A DNA stretch of 64,000 nt from Diploscapter coronatus (lineage: Eukaryota; Nematoda; Chromadorea; Rhabditida; Rhabditidae): assembly GCA_964036155.1 (NCBI GenBank), contig OZ038423.1, forward strand, positions 14,399,249 to 14,463,248, in the 5' to 3' direction. Position numbers and translations under genes: made by a program. The notes under the pieces are model-generated. The model was not told where the DNA came from. It made no database searches and worked only from the letters and a program-made list of their open reading frames with translations. Positions within the stretch are counted from its first letter, which is position 1, and every line of letters starts with the position of its first letter. Shown here piece after piece: positions 23,451 through 34,600 of this stretch.

Positions 23451-25831
23451 ATGGGCCACCGTATCTTTTTTATCAGTGCATTTTTACTTCTACAGTGCCC
23501 AGACCTGTCATTTCAACAATTTCCATACAGCGATGGAATGGGAGCGGGGGTAATTTTTTCGCTAAATTTTAAATATTGGAACACTACCTTATTCGAGGCA
23601 CAACATATTTTATATTTTAAATGGTCGATAACTTGAGACAAGATAAATTATGCGCAAATGCATTTATGCAAAATGTGCATTGCGTAATTTTAAATAGTTG
23701 TCAAAGTTGCTTTTGGATTGATAAAATTTTATAAGGTACGCTACAAACAACGCACTAATTTTAGCGTAGAATTTCTTGAAATTTATTGTCTCAAGTAATC
23801 AGTCTTTGACAATAGCGAAAGCAATTAAAAATGCAGAATAGGTATCAATTGCAAATATGTACTTGATTTTTTTATTATTCAATCATTGTTATAAAAATGT
23901 GCGTTATTATTTTCAAACAGGCTCATCTAAACGGTAATAAATTTCGTAATTTATTAAAATTTTAGTATCACGGCTTTGCTCAATCGATAGGTTCTAAGAC
24001 TCCTGTTCAATGTGTCGCTCAAAATTCACGTTAGTCTATTTTTAAAAGGCAATTGTCCAATGTTTCCCAGTTTTTAGCGGCAATACTGCAACAAGTGTAA
24101 GTTTATCTAAATAAAGATATTCGAAAACTCTGTCCTTATTATCAATAATAATTTAGCTACGATGTTGACTGCTCGGATTTGGTGTTTGGAGGAATATGTC
24201 GAGCAACTGTATGCAATGATCATAATAAATTTCAAAATTACATTAACCGACAAAAATCCGTTCAAAATTATATTGACTTCGCGTATTTGAGTTTAATAGT
24301 TTATCGTGACGATAATACTACTCGCTAAAATAATGAATTTTCAGATCGATCTTTACGAAGCCTATCAGAACTCAATCGTTGGAATCACATTCAAGTCGCT
24401 GAACGGAGTCCAGAACTTCACTAAAAATTATCCCGATTATTTTGCAAAAGACGTAATATCTTATTAGCTAAATATGTTCATTTAGCAATTTCCTAGCCAA
24501 TTTTCTTATAGACGCTTGTTCCTTTCGAAAAATGGGGAATGGTTTCGAGAGATCTACAAATCGCTTTTGAGCGAATATGGAGTTCAGGTTTTACTAATTA
24601 TATGCAGGTAATATCATCAGTTTTACACGTTAGTAATGAGATGATCCGTTATTTTCAGGAAATGTGGGGAAAATACTGCGACTTGGTACTCAGTGTAAGT
24701 AGGATAGAGTCGAAGATACTTCCAGTTTATTCTATTCTATAGTTTCGATTATTTTTTGAGGGATTGTGAAAGGGTTATCACCGCTCTATTTATCGAAGTT
24801 TCAAGTTGAGAGCATCTTTGATGTAAGGATAGTGTAAATAGTTTTACGAGGGTAAATTGCAGTTCAGTGGCATCAATTTCGGCTCGTGCCTGGCACAGAT
24901 GACGGCGGTCAAGTTCATCCAGGATAAGTGGTGGCCAACGACGCAAGTGTTCTTCGTTGGCTTCGCGACTCCTCGGTGCGGTTCAGAAGTGGGAAATACT
25001 CGAACATTCCTCAGATAGAAATTTGCAAGCATTCAGGATTTCGCATATTACGTCGATTTGAGCTTAGGAAAGAATGCGTATCGAGTCAATTGGAAGGCCG
25101 ACCCAATTCCAGTGAGTCGCATTTGTCAGAAAAATGAAATGGATTAAGCTTTGCAGCAATTACCGGCGACAACCTGCACTCGAGGAGGGTCGGCGCAACT
25201 CGGACGATGCACAAATTCATGGTATCACTGCTGTGTAAGTTCACTGAGTGATAGTTGTTAAAAATAGTCTGGCATAAGTAATCATATAAGAAATATTATT
25301 GCGTGTCGAAAAATTTCCAAGTCTTTGAAGTTAGGCTAAAGTTGATTCAAAATTTTATGATTTCACTCAATCCGTCTTCTCGATTATTCTCAGTATAAAT
25401 TCGTCATTTTCAATCACGATTCGTGAGAAAATGTCCTACGATTTGCTGAATCGAAGACGTTCATAAAATAGAAGAATCAAGTGATACAAAAGACAATTGA
25501 ATTAAATTTAATAATTTATAGATGTTTTTCTTCTCTCAAATAATTCATTTTAGACCCAGTACACCTACACTAAATGGGTAACGTCAGGAGGATATTTAGT
25601 GAGCAGAAAAGTCCAAACCTGTACTGATCCGGAGGATACGAAATGCTTGACAGGCACGTTCGAATTATTTTACTCCGAAATTAATTTGAGACGTGATAAA
25701 ATTGCAGGAAGCACTCCCGCTGATTTCTACGGATACTTTGGCTCCGTACCAAACGGTAATTTTATTCTAGAAAAATCCACTAATGAAATATGATATTTCT
25801 TCGTTTAGACTACGACAACATGAGCTGCTAA
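23451..25831 (+). CDS. Cysteine-rich secreted protein, tandem paralogue 2 (13 exons, 307 aa)
   Basis: Exons: 23451-23549, 23966-24029, 24078-24096, 24157-24208, 24345-24452, 24512-24607, 24659-24694, 24863-24988, 25037-25111, 25157-25234, 25554-25653, 25708-25755, 25809-25831 (TAA). Signal peptide MGHRIFFISAFLLLQCPDLS; then motifs DVDCSDLVFGGICRAT, LVPFEKWGMVSRDLQIAFER, GSCLAQMTAVKFIQDKWWPT, FFVGFATPRCGSE, DFAYYVDLSLGKNAYRVNWK and LGRCTNSWYHCC. Compared with paralogue 1, exons 1-4, 6, 7, 8 and 10 have identical lengths, and Cys positions largely coincide. The intron between exons 11 and 12 starts with GC rather than GT and is 54 nt with no stop; if retained the protein has 18 more residues (325 aa). 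Tandem duplication is the obvious origin. Family and function unknown. Confidence 0.82.
25654..25707 (+). other. GC-AG intron or in-frame exonised intron
   Basis: This 54-nt segment begins GCACGT and ends TTGCAG, exactly where paralogue 1 has a normal 45-nt GT-AG intron. It is a multiple of three without stop codons, so both splicing and retention give a full-length protein. Confidence 0.55.
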
Positions 25832-25998
25832 TATACTAATAATGAACCACTGCTGAATGATATTCTTTATTGGAAAATCAATAATTCTAGTGTGATTTGA
25901 TGATAATAATATGCATAGCAAAAAGAAAAAGAAATATTATCACAGAAGAATTGACAGGAGCAGAGGAAAATGATACTTATAGTTGAAAAATATGAAAA

Positions 25999-26801
25999 TC
26001 AAGACGCATCTGGACTTGGCCGCTTACAAATCATCGGCAATCTTCGACTAACGCAATTCACAGCCGCCCATTCTCCACTCTTGATTTCCATAAGCACACA
26101 CTTGTTCTTGTCGGGGTGATCCGGTTCTCCTAAAATTGGTATATCAAGTCATAACTCGTAAGGGAACTAACTCATGTTTATTAACAGTAAACAACATTGT
26201 CAGTATTGTGAATAATCGACTACTTGAGACGAAAGACGCTCCTTTTATTTCGTCTCAAGCTATCGGTCACTTCCAGATTGTCATAATTTAGTGATTTAGC
26301 CAAGCTCTTTACCTTTCTTCCAATTGGTATATTTGAGCGGAGAGCCGTCAACCCAATGATACTTTCCACTTGTCGCATTCAGACTCGTCAATCCGATGTA
26401 GATCTCTTTCCATCCATCAGCTTCGAGGACTCCTTCCATCTCTGCATTTTAAATAACTACATATTTTGAAAAATAGCAAATTAGCCTTACTGCTGATGAA
26501 TTTATTTTCATTGTAGCTGAAATTGGTATTTTTAAAATTTTTAAATGAAAAATTAAGACTTACTTTAAAATCGAAGCAAGATTTCCCTTCATCATATTAC
26601 AATACCTCTCCGCTTCTTGAAAGTTACCTGGTTGATCATTTGTGGTATAACAGCTAAATCAATAATCGTAGACATTTGAACAAAAAATGATTACTTGTTC
26701 TGAAATTGGGCCTCTAAAAGTGCTGAGCAGGCATCGTATAATTTGATGTCGACTAATAAGAATGCAGAAATAACGGAACCTTGGAGATAAAAAATAGGCA
26801 T
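25999..26801 (-). CDS. Secreted single-domain C-type lectin (five exons, 160 aa)
   Basis: Exons 26801-26695, 26653-26564, 26516-26491, 26441-26313 and 26129-25999 (TGA), phases 2, 2, 1, 1. A hydrophobic N-terminus (MPIFYLQGSVISAFLLVDIK) is followed by one C-type lectin domain: opening Cys pair (DACSALLEAQFQNNCY), NFQEAERYCNMMKGNLASIL, YIGLTSLNATSGKYHWVDGS, PLKYTNWKKGEPDH and the closing VNCVSRRLPMICKR. The sugar/calcium triplet (EPN or QPD followed by WND) is not intact: the loop reads WKKGEPDHPDKNKC, with EPD, and the WND position is EWAAVNC, so classical calcium-dependent sugar binding is doubtful. The family commonly acts in nematode innate immunity or development. It lies tail to tail with paralogue 2, 167 bases apart. 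Confidence 0.82.
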
Positions 26802-28212
26802 GGACTGCAAATGACTATAAAATTCATAATTTTCACTATTGTAAACTTCAATCTCGGGTGACTGAAAAGAAGCTGAAAAAGAAACTGTTTTAGGCCAATG
26901 TCTCTTTTCTACGTGTTATTTTCCCATTCTAATAGACTGATGAAAATCGTGCATCACTTTTGCATTTTTCATATTTTTGATTAGGCACTAGGATGCTGAG
27001 AGTCCTTGAAAAGTTTTATTGTCGTTTAAACATAAGGCAAAAGAATTAAGATTATCATCAGAATTGGGCCTTTAACTAATGGCGAATGTGTGTACGTGAT
27101 CAGATAAGAATTATTTCAGATGATTCTGGCAAAACTATACTCTATGGCTGGTAATAAATCTGCAAATAAAGATAATAACTTTTGCGTCAATGGCGTTGAA
27201 ATGACTTAGAATTGGGTGAAAGTAACGCGATTTTATGATCGAAAGATAGCACGGACTGTGATAAGGATGAACGAACCCTACTAATTTTCTCGTCTTGAAC
27301 AGGGCGCAGGCTTGATGTCTATGAATACCCGTGCATTTGATAAAGAAGCTCACTCGAGTGCCTTATCATTTTCGTGCCACATTATAAGTTTTGTTTGCAT
27401 ATTAACTTCCATAATTCTCTATAAAAGTCCTATGAGAACAAAATAACAAGACCTTGAAATTGTACATCAGAAGCTTTGTAACTGCATCGTCACATCGATA
27501 AATAAGCTATTCAAGTTTCGTTATGTCAGATTAGTATACCAGATATGTTTCCAAGATATTGCGTTTGCACATTTCCAACCACTATATTATATCGTTTGAG
27601 CACTTTTATTGCGGATTATTACAGAAGATCTCCTGCGTTCAGCAATTATTTATGGTACGTATTTTGCAAATGTCTGTGGGGTCTTTTAACCTTCCAATTT
27701 TATTTCCTCTCATCAAAAATGTGAGAGATTTTCAATTTCAGTGGTTAAATTATGATTACGATCTCTGCACTATTCTCAGAAGATCAAAAGTAATTTTACA
27801 TCAAATAAATATGAATCGATTGAATTGATAATAATAAACTCACCGTGAGGACAGACGTCTTACAAATCTAATTTATGAATTTAGAATATTTTATAAAAGT
27901 TGAGTTCTGTCTGACCCCGGAAGGCAGTAGAGGAGTGAATGCTGTGTGTAAGGAATCGACGAGTATTGATGAGCACGAAAAACCTTTATTAATAACTGTT
28001 TGAGGGTATTTATAGAGATCGGGGTGAGATATCTAAGGATAGATATGCAATTAGTATGTAGTGATTATCGCATGCAATTCATGCCTTAACTATAAACGAC
28101 AATTATTCTAAAATTCTTGCTGATTTATTAGTCTTATTATACTACTATTGAATACAGATTATTTCAATAAAATGCTGATATCATAAATGTGTAATTTATA
28201 CTATTTTTTAAC
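26802..28212. other. Intergenic region
   Basis: About 1.4 kb between the lectin gene and the small-secreted-protein cluster. Several short open frames occur, but none has matching splice signals, a signal peptide or a paralogue nearby. Nothing else seen. Confidence 0.4.
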
Positions 28213-28835
28213 TCAATAATTTTCGTATGATTGCATGCAATGAACGAATCTGTATTTGAAAAGAAGTCTATCCTTGGTATAATCCGTGAGAAGTCGGATT
28301 TGACAGTCCACAATATCGAAACGTATCTCTTCGTTGTCTTTCACGTAATGATATTCCTTCGTGTCGACGATGGGGGGAGTTTTGCTGAAAATTGAACTTT
28401 CTCCCAGAAATAAATGCTGAATCATAAATTCAAGAGGTCGTAAATAGTTTCTATAACTAGTTTACTCAAAGTGCACAATTCTTTGCTCATATCAATTAAA
28501 GCAAGTCGTGATTCTATAATTTCGAACTTTTCAACTTTTAAATTAGCCAAAAATTAAAAGAAAAAAACTAACCCAAAACACGTATGAAGTTGAGGATCAT
28601 CTCTAGGCTTTGAAGATCGAAAGAACTCGCTACATAAGATTATCAATTTCGTGAGAATAATATCGGAATATCCATTTAGCTAAATCCAAAGAATAGTGCT
28701 CATTTGAAAAATGTAAATGTAAATGCAAACCTTCGATTCAGAAGATTTCAGCCATGGAGGAAATTTGTGAACCCTTTCTCTACAATATGTCGTAGCAACG
28801 AAAGAAAATACTATCAATATCAGAAATTTTAACAT
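28213..28835 (-). CDS. Small secreted protein, cluster member 4 (three exons, 109 aa)
   Basis: Exons 28835-28731, 28625-28573 and 28384-28213 (TGA). Signal peptide MLKFLILIVFSFVATTYC, then HKFPPWLKSSESK at the exon 1 end, then an exon starting FF. The C-terminus has DIVDCQIRLLTDYTKDRLLF, then KYRFVHCMQSYENY. Exon 1 ends in phase 0 directly before Phe, as in its three neighbours, and the ending F-x-x-C-M recurs in them. The acceptor of exon 2 reads GCGAG, weaker than the TTTCAG elsewhere; using the stronger-looking upstream GTAG gives a stop, so the GAG site is inferred from frame. Function unknown. Confidence 0.6.
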
Positions 28836-29073
28836 TTTAGAAGAAAATAGCAACCGAATTTCGAGAGTAAAGATTTGAAGGAATGAATTTATTATTGTTG
28901 TGTGTATTTTCATTTCAGGAATAAATGTGTCACCCATTTCCGTATTTGCTTGTTTATTGCTTTTCCTACTTTTGCTTGAAACAACGCTCGATAGAAACCT
29001 GTATGGTGAAAGGAAATGTTTATTTAAAAAATCAGCGAATTTCAACAAATTCAACAAGAAAGTTCAAAAAGTC

Positions 29074-29606
29074 TCAGTGGCCATTCATACAAGAAAAGAA
29101 ACGAATTCGGAATCGGAGATTTCCCTTAAGATAGTCGATGATTATCGGATGCTGGCAGTGGATCAACTGAAATTAGCCTTTTTATCAAAACTTTTCAAAT
29201 TGAAGATAGATCTGCTTTTAAATGGGTAAAAATACCGATTTACGATGTCCAGCAAATCGGTTTGTGCAGTCCTGAATCTGGGACGAGAAGCCTTGAATAA
29301 AGTGTCCGTATTTTTCAGAACACATCTTAGTCTGCCCAGCTATGGTTGGGTCATACTCATATTTGTCGTCAAACTAAAAATTTCATCAAATATTCTAGAA
29401 TTCGCCTGATAGTTTAAGCATTGACTAGATGAAAAATAGTTGAATAAAAGCTATGAAAATAATTTTCACTCGAAATTTTAGCCTTAAAAATGGAGAGAAT
29501 TTCATACCAAATATTCAAGATCATCTATCCAGAAAGGATATCTCTGATTGTAGATATTTCCGGGAACAGAGTCGATGAGAATCAGGAATAAAATAAACTT
29601 GTACAT
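29074..29606 (-). CDS. Small secreted protein, cluster member 3 (three exons, 109 aa)
   Basis: Exons 29606-29508, 29373-29236 and 29166-29074 (TGA). Signal peptide MYKFILFLILIDSVPG, then YPFWIDDLEYL before the first intron (phase 0), then FDDKYEYDPTIAGQTKMCSE, and HFIQGFSSQIQDCTNRFAGH. The last exon reads LIHCQHPIIIDYLKGNLRFR and ends FFSCMNGH. Four Cys in the mature part. If the second donor (GTATTT) were not used the protein would stop five codons later and lose the last two Cys. Same architecture as its neighbours; 238 bases separate its stop from the start of member 4. Confidence 0.65.
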
Positions 29607-29898
29607 TTTTAGAGAACGATCAAATATATTTGAGCAAGTTCGCAAAATATTTCACTTGGAAGTGGTTTTATTGATGAGTCCCAAGAGAAGCAATGGCCAC
29701 TCAATGACGATTAGAACACTAACTAAAGAAAAGATTGTGAATTTACTACTGTTGCATATTTCAAGATTCCAAATTTTTATTCCACAAATGAATACAACAT
29801 CTTCAACAAAAATTCAATTTTACAACAACCAGCGCAGCTTAATCAAGCAGAATAGAAGAGGCAGATTGCCGGATCAGATCATCTGCAAGTCCTTTGCT

Positions 29899-30550
29899 TC
29901 AACCCATGCACTTGACGAAGGCATCCGGGTAGGTTTGGAAGACGTCCCCGTATTTTCTGAAATCAATGTTCTACATCACGTGTTGAAATTTTAGGTACTT
30001 GAATTCTTCCATCTTGCAGTTGACGGCGACTCTTGCATTCTTCTGGTGTAGCTTGTTGCATCCATCGATCACTGGCCACATTCCTGGGTTGATCGTCTGC
30101 AACTTCTTCACGCAGTCGTCCATGAGCTGAGACAGATTTGCATAGCTTTCGGTTTTGAACTGAAAATTTCAAAAATCATTACTCTCCAGAGATTTCGCAA
30201 TATAATCTTACCTGGTTTCTGATTGGTTCCATCCAGGAGGGAATCGTGACGTTTAAATGGCGAGTTCCATGGGAACCGTTGTTCAGATGGCGATGAGTCG
30301 TGTGGTTCTTTTGATGATGCAGTTCATTGACAGTGTGATTTGCCCGATGATGATGTCTATGCTTCTGGTGATGCTGTTTTTTGTGATCATGGACTTTCGG
30401 GATAGAACTTGTCGGAGTTGAATGCTGCTCGCTCGTGAAATTAGCATCGTTTGGAACTGTAGCTGTCAGATTGGAGTGATGGTGATGAGCATTGGCAAGG
30501 ACGGAGATGAGTGGAAGAAAAATTGCTAGAATTAATGGGACTCGAGCCAT
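29899..30550 (-). CDS. Small secreted protein with histidine-rich insert, cluster member 2 (three exons, 185 aa)
   Basis: Exons 30550-30212, 30159-29999 and 29956-29899 (TGA), phases 0 and 2. Signal peptide MARVPLILAIFLPLISVLAN; then about 65 residues rich in His, Asn, Thr and Lys (for example KKQHHQKHRHHHRANHTVNE) with several N-x-T/S sites; then the cluster domain IPSWMEPIRNQ, FKTESYANLSQLMDDCVKKL, GMWPVIDGCNKLH, VNCKMEEFKKYGDVFQTYPD and AFVKCMG. Exons 2 and 3 are exactly the size of those in member 1 (161 and 58 nt), so the two are close paralogues and the His-rich part is the difference. It could bind metal ions or act in a pH-dependent manner; this is inference. Confidence 0.8.
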
Positions 30551-30590
30551 TTCAAATGATCTTGTTGATCAGTAGAGTAGATAGAACATC

Positions 30591-30598
30591 TTTATATA
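30591..30598 (-). promoter_or_regulatory. TATA-like element of cluster member 2
   Basis: TATATAAA on the minus strand, 41-48 bases upstream of the ATG at 30550. It suggests that member 2 has its own promoter rather than relying on read-through from member 1. Confidence 0.45.
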
Positions 30599-30818
30599 TC
30601 TCTACTCCTGACCCATGATCGCATTACTCCAGGGAGAAGGAAGGGGTCAAGAGAGTGATGCGATATATCGATTTGTGAATGCATGGACATAATGTATAGC
30701 TCCACCAATAAATAACCATAAGAAAATGCATTAATGACTAACTATTCAGATAAATAATTTATTGGAATGAAAATCACAACTTTTCAATGAGATGCTGAGG
30801 TACCTGCGTGAAAACAGA

Positions 30819-31278
30819 TCAGTACATACACTTGACGAAGACATCCGGATACGTCGGGAAAGTCTTGCCATATTTTCTAAAATTTATGACAATCTTTCTA
30901 TTCTAACATGAACGTCAAATCACCTGAACATCTCCAGCTTGCAATCGATTTTCGCTTTCAGGTCCTTCGAATGGATGATGTTGCAGCCCTGTATCACGGG
31001 GTACATGCCAAGGTGGATCTTCTTGAGCTTTCTCACACAAGTGTCCATCTTCCTCGACAATCGTTCGTAGTTTTCTTGTTTGAACTAAAAAATTCATTGA
31101 AGTTAAATTATGAATCTTCGAGGGAAAGTATAACCTGATATCTGATCGGCTCCATCCAAATCGGTAAGGTGTGGTTGACCTCTTGCGGAACATGATCCAA
31201 GAGACTTTTGTGATGTCCAGAAACGATGATGATAACAGAAACTATCAGGAATGCAAAAGCCAGCAAAAAGCGGTTCAT
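30819..31278 (-). CDS. Small secreted protein, cluster member 1 (three exons, 120 aa)
   Basis: Exons 31278-31135, 31084-30924 and 30876-30819 (TGA), phases 0 and 2. Signal peptide MNRFLLAFAFLIVSVIIIVS-G; one N-x-T site (VNHTLP); then LPIWMEPIRYQ, FKQENYERLSRKMDTCVRKL, GMYPVIQGCNIIHSKDLKAK, DCKLEMFRKYGKTFPTYPDV and FVKCMY. Four Cys in the mature domain at the positions seen in member 2. A TATA-like CATAAAAA stands about 40 bases upstream. The domain has the look of a nematode-specific secreted Cys domain, but no named family is certain. Confidence 0.8.
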
Positions 31279-31634
31279 TTTTGGATTAGCCTAGAGCAGA
31301 AGAAAGAAGTGTCAATAGTTTTTATGGATGTGCAACTACTCTGTTTGTCTAGCGGTCACATCGACGCTGACCAGTGATTTTCACACGAATATTTGTGGAG
31401 GGATCAGTACTTGGGGTATTGATTGTTCCTTTGTCTAAATTCACAATGAATATTTTGGAGATCAGATATGAATAAAGGCGAGGGTGAACGGAGATTTTTC
31501 ATAATTCCGTACGTGATCTGATTAGTTTACAAGTCTCAGAGTAAATTGTATTATTATGCTTGTTAAGCTATTCAAATAAATATGAAGATGCAATATTCAT
31601 AACTCAGAATTGGATATTTTCAAAAATGCAATAG
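31279..31634. other. Intergenic region
   Basis: About 0.36 kb between cluster member 1 and the 3' end of the chemoreceptor gene; it should hold the promoter of member 1. No other feature seen. Confidence 0.45.
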
Positions 31635-34600
31635 CTAAATCCTCAAATTAGTGTCCGTAAATACTGATTCTCTGATGTGGGCTCTGGAATTCCGTCTTTC
31701 TTCTGTCTTAAATGAGTTGTTTTGAATTTGAGTAATGACAGTCGAGTTCAATCGCTTGCAGCGAATTTTGCATGAGATTTCTCGAACTTTCCTTCGATAT
31801 GGCGAAATGAAGTAGAGGGAGACCATTGGTGATATGGCAGGTATGAGATCGACTGACATGAAGGTGAGATCTTCGAAGAAAGGGTGGTTGGTTATCTAAA
31901 TTGAGAAAGTTGCTGTGGATAGTTTTCGGAAAGCAATTTAGAAAATCAAATCTCTAAGCCGTGTAAAATGGAAGAACTTATGGCGAAAAACTCGATTTCT
32001 CAATTATTCGCAAGTTTGCGTGCTCAGGATATTTTTGTCTTTGCTAGTGATTGCCTTTGGGTTACTTTCAAGGCGAAGTTTTCTTTGATTAATGATAAAT
32101 CCTGAATCTACCTGCAAGGACAGAACAGCATATGAAGCTACAGAAAAGATGTACAAAATAGGCATCGAAGCTTGGAATGTCAAGGCCATCAGCAATTCGA
32201 CGTGCATTCTCTTTGTAGAAGAAGAGTATTGCGCCTCAGTTGCGATTTTCAGAATCTTGTATCTGAAAACAATGAAATTGACTTCAAAGATGAGTCGATC
32301 TTTATCACTCATTCTCACGCAGCTGCATTTATAACACGATTTCTCATATTTTGGCATTTGATAGGTATAAGAAATAACAATAAAAATGATTTTAAAATTG
32401 CATGAAAATCGGCTGTCTATTCGTATACGATTCTTATGAATTCTAAAAAGCTTACCTAATATAGATCATAATAGGATACGTAGCCGGAACGCCAATACAT
32501 ACGACGAAAATAGAAACAAGCACGCCGAAACTACGGTGTATGTCTGCATGTCCGGAAATTGTCGCCCCATCGACGTAATATTGTGGGAATCTAGTTACGA
32601 GCACCTTACGTAACAAGGAAGGATCATCAGATGAAATGATCAGAGTGATCTGAAGCCATCGTAACTTATGAAAATTTCAAAATTATTTGACAATAGAAAA
32701 GAAGCTTAAGAATCGTAATATCGATGCATATTGGAAATAGAATCTCCCTTATATTTTCTCCCATATCAATTTCACGTGTTTCGAAACTGTTACTACCTTT
32801 CCAGTTTGCATAATTATTTGCATTTCTTCCCTAATTTTACGATTCAATCATTTCATTCGTACAGTTTAGCCCTAATGCACACTCTATCGATATTACAACT
32901 CTCCACATTATTGACCCAAATCTTGTGCAGATTGTGAACTTCTTATCAGCTTTCCAACATTGTCAAATAGTCAGAGACAAAGCACTTACTACGCTTCCAA
33001 AGAATTGGCACAAACCATATGACATGTAAACCAGGCTACGATATGGCACCGGGATATGCCTAAATTTTTAATGCTTTGTTGAGTGTTCTTTCTATGATAA
33101 TCGTTATTGTTGTTCTTTGATATTGAAGATTCGCTTTGTGGACAAAAATGAAATTTAGCAAATTGTCGATGTTGATCTAGTTTCTTGAAACTTTAAGTTA
33201 ATTGCATAAAGATTATCTTTATTGTAGGTAATCCAATTCACGTGAATAACTAGTTTTTGGAATAAACTTCAATTACATCAATTCGATGATATTACGTTAA
33301 CTTTCACGATGAGAAATATAGTCGCAATGTTGTCTTATTCAATTATCACGAGAAACAATGAAATTTTCAAGTCTGCATACTTTTATTTCTGCCGTGAAAA
33401 TGAATTAACTATATTTTGAACTTTAACGGCAATCCAACCTTTGAATTACAAATATCGAGAAGAAGCTAATAGCCAATTCGGTGACACAATTGTTGATCAA
33501 GAATAGTCTAAATTGGTGAATAATTTGGATTTTTGATTATTTTTCATAGTGAAGTGATGCTCTTTCGGTTCAAAATACAGGGAATTATGGATCAAATATT
33601 TAGTCTAGTTTTGGTAGGCGAAATTTCCTTTTGTTATAAAAAATTTAAACGAAGATGAATTTCTGTACAGTTTGAATAATTCCCATAAAATTAAAAGCTT
33701 ATGAGGTGTCACACGAACTGCGACCTTCGTTTTTTCTATTCCTTAGAAAATCCATTTTTCTATGCTTTCAGTTTAAATCTATCCCCGATGCAAGAAAATG
33801 GTTTTCTTCTCTCTTTGCTCCCACCTTTGTTTGAAGATACAGGCAGCATTCCTTGCTGCTCGAGACAATTCAATGAATTTACCTTTTATTTATGATTTTC
33901 ACATTTTTCACTTTTAAAGGCTTAAAATTACCGAGATTCGAGATAACAAATTGGAACTTCTACGCGCCAATCTATTTCAACTGTCTGACTTCCGCAACGC
34001 TTGATCTACCATCCACCCACACGATTTACTATCTCACCATTTTCATGAGGGAAAGTTTAAATTGAATCATTAAATCATCAAAAACCTCCTCACTTGTAGA
34101 CATTCATCGCTGGCGGTGAGTGTTTGATGATAATATAAAGAAGGAACGAATTGAATGCTATCCCAATCGTGTCCACAATTATGTGGAAAATCATTGTGGT
34201 TAAATCGAAGGGACTGATCAGATCAATTACCTAAAACTTAAATGATTGTTTCAAACCTAATTGGTTAGGCTGACTTTACATAGTTTTTTATGACTACTTC
34301 AAACTATTCTCTAGTTATTACTTGTCGTTAATTTTTATTTCTTGCTCCAAAACTCGTCAAAAATCACCATATAAATGTAATTTTAATCTTCTCTTTTTTT
34401 TTTTTTAAATAATGAGCACCTGTTTCGAACCTCTTTTTTGATAATACCTTAAGAACATTGAGCAGTAGTTTATGAGTCTTCTTACACAAATTTGAAGTCT
34501 ACTAAATTTTTAGGTAAAACAGTGGCGTTGATGAGGACGAAATTGGTGAACCTTATCAGAATCCATCATCAAGCCACTCTATGATGCTTTTAAAGTTGTT

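Noticed and set aside
27135..27353. Minus-strand frame with three Cys
   Set aside because: No signal peptide, splice sites or similarity to the nearby secreted families.
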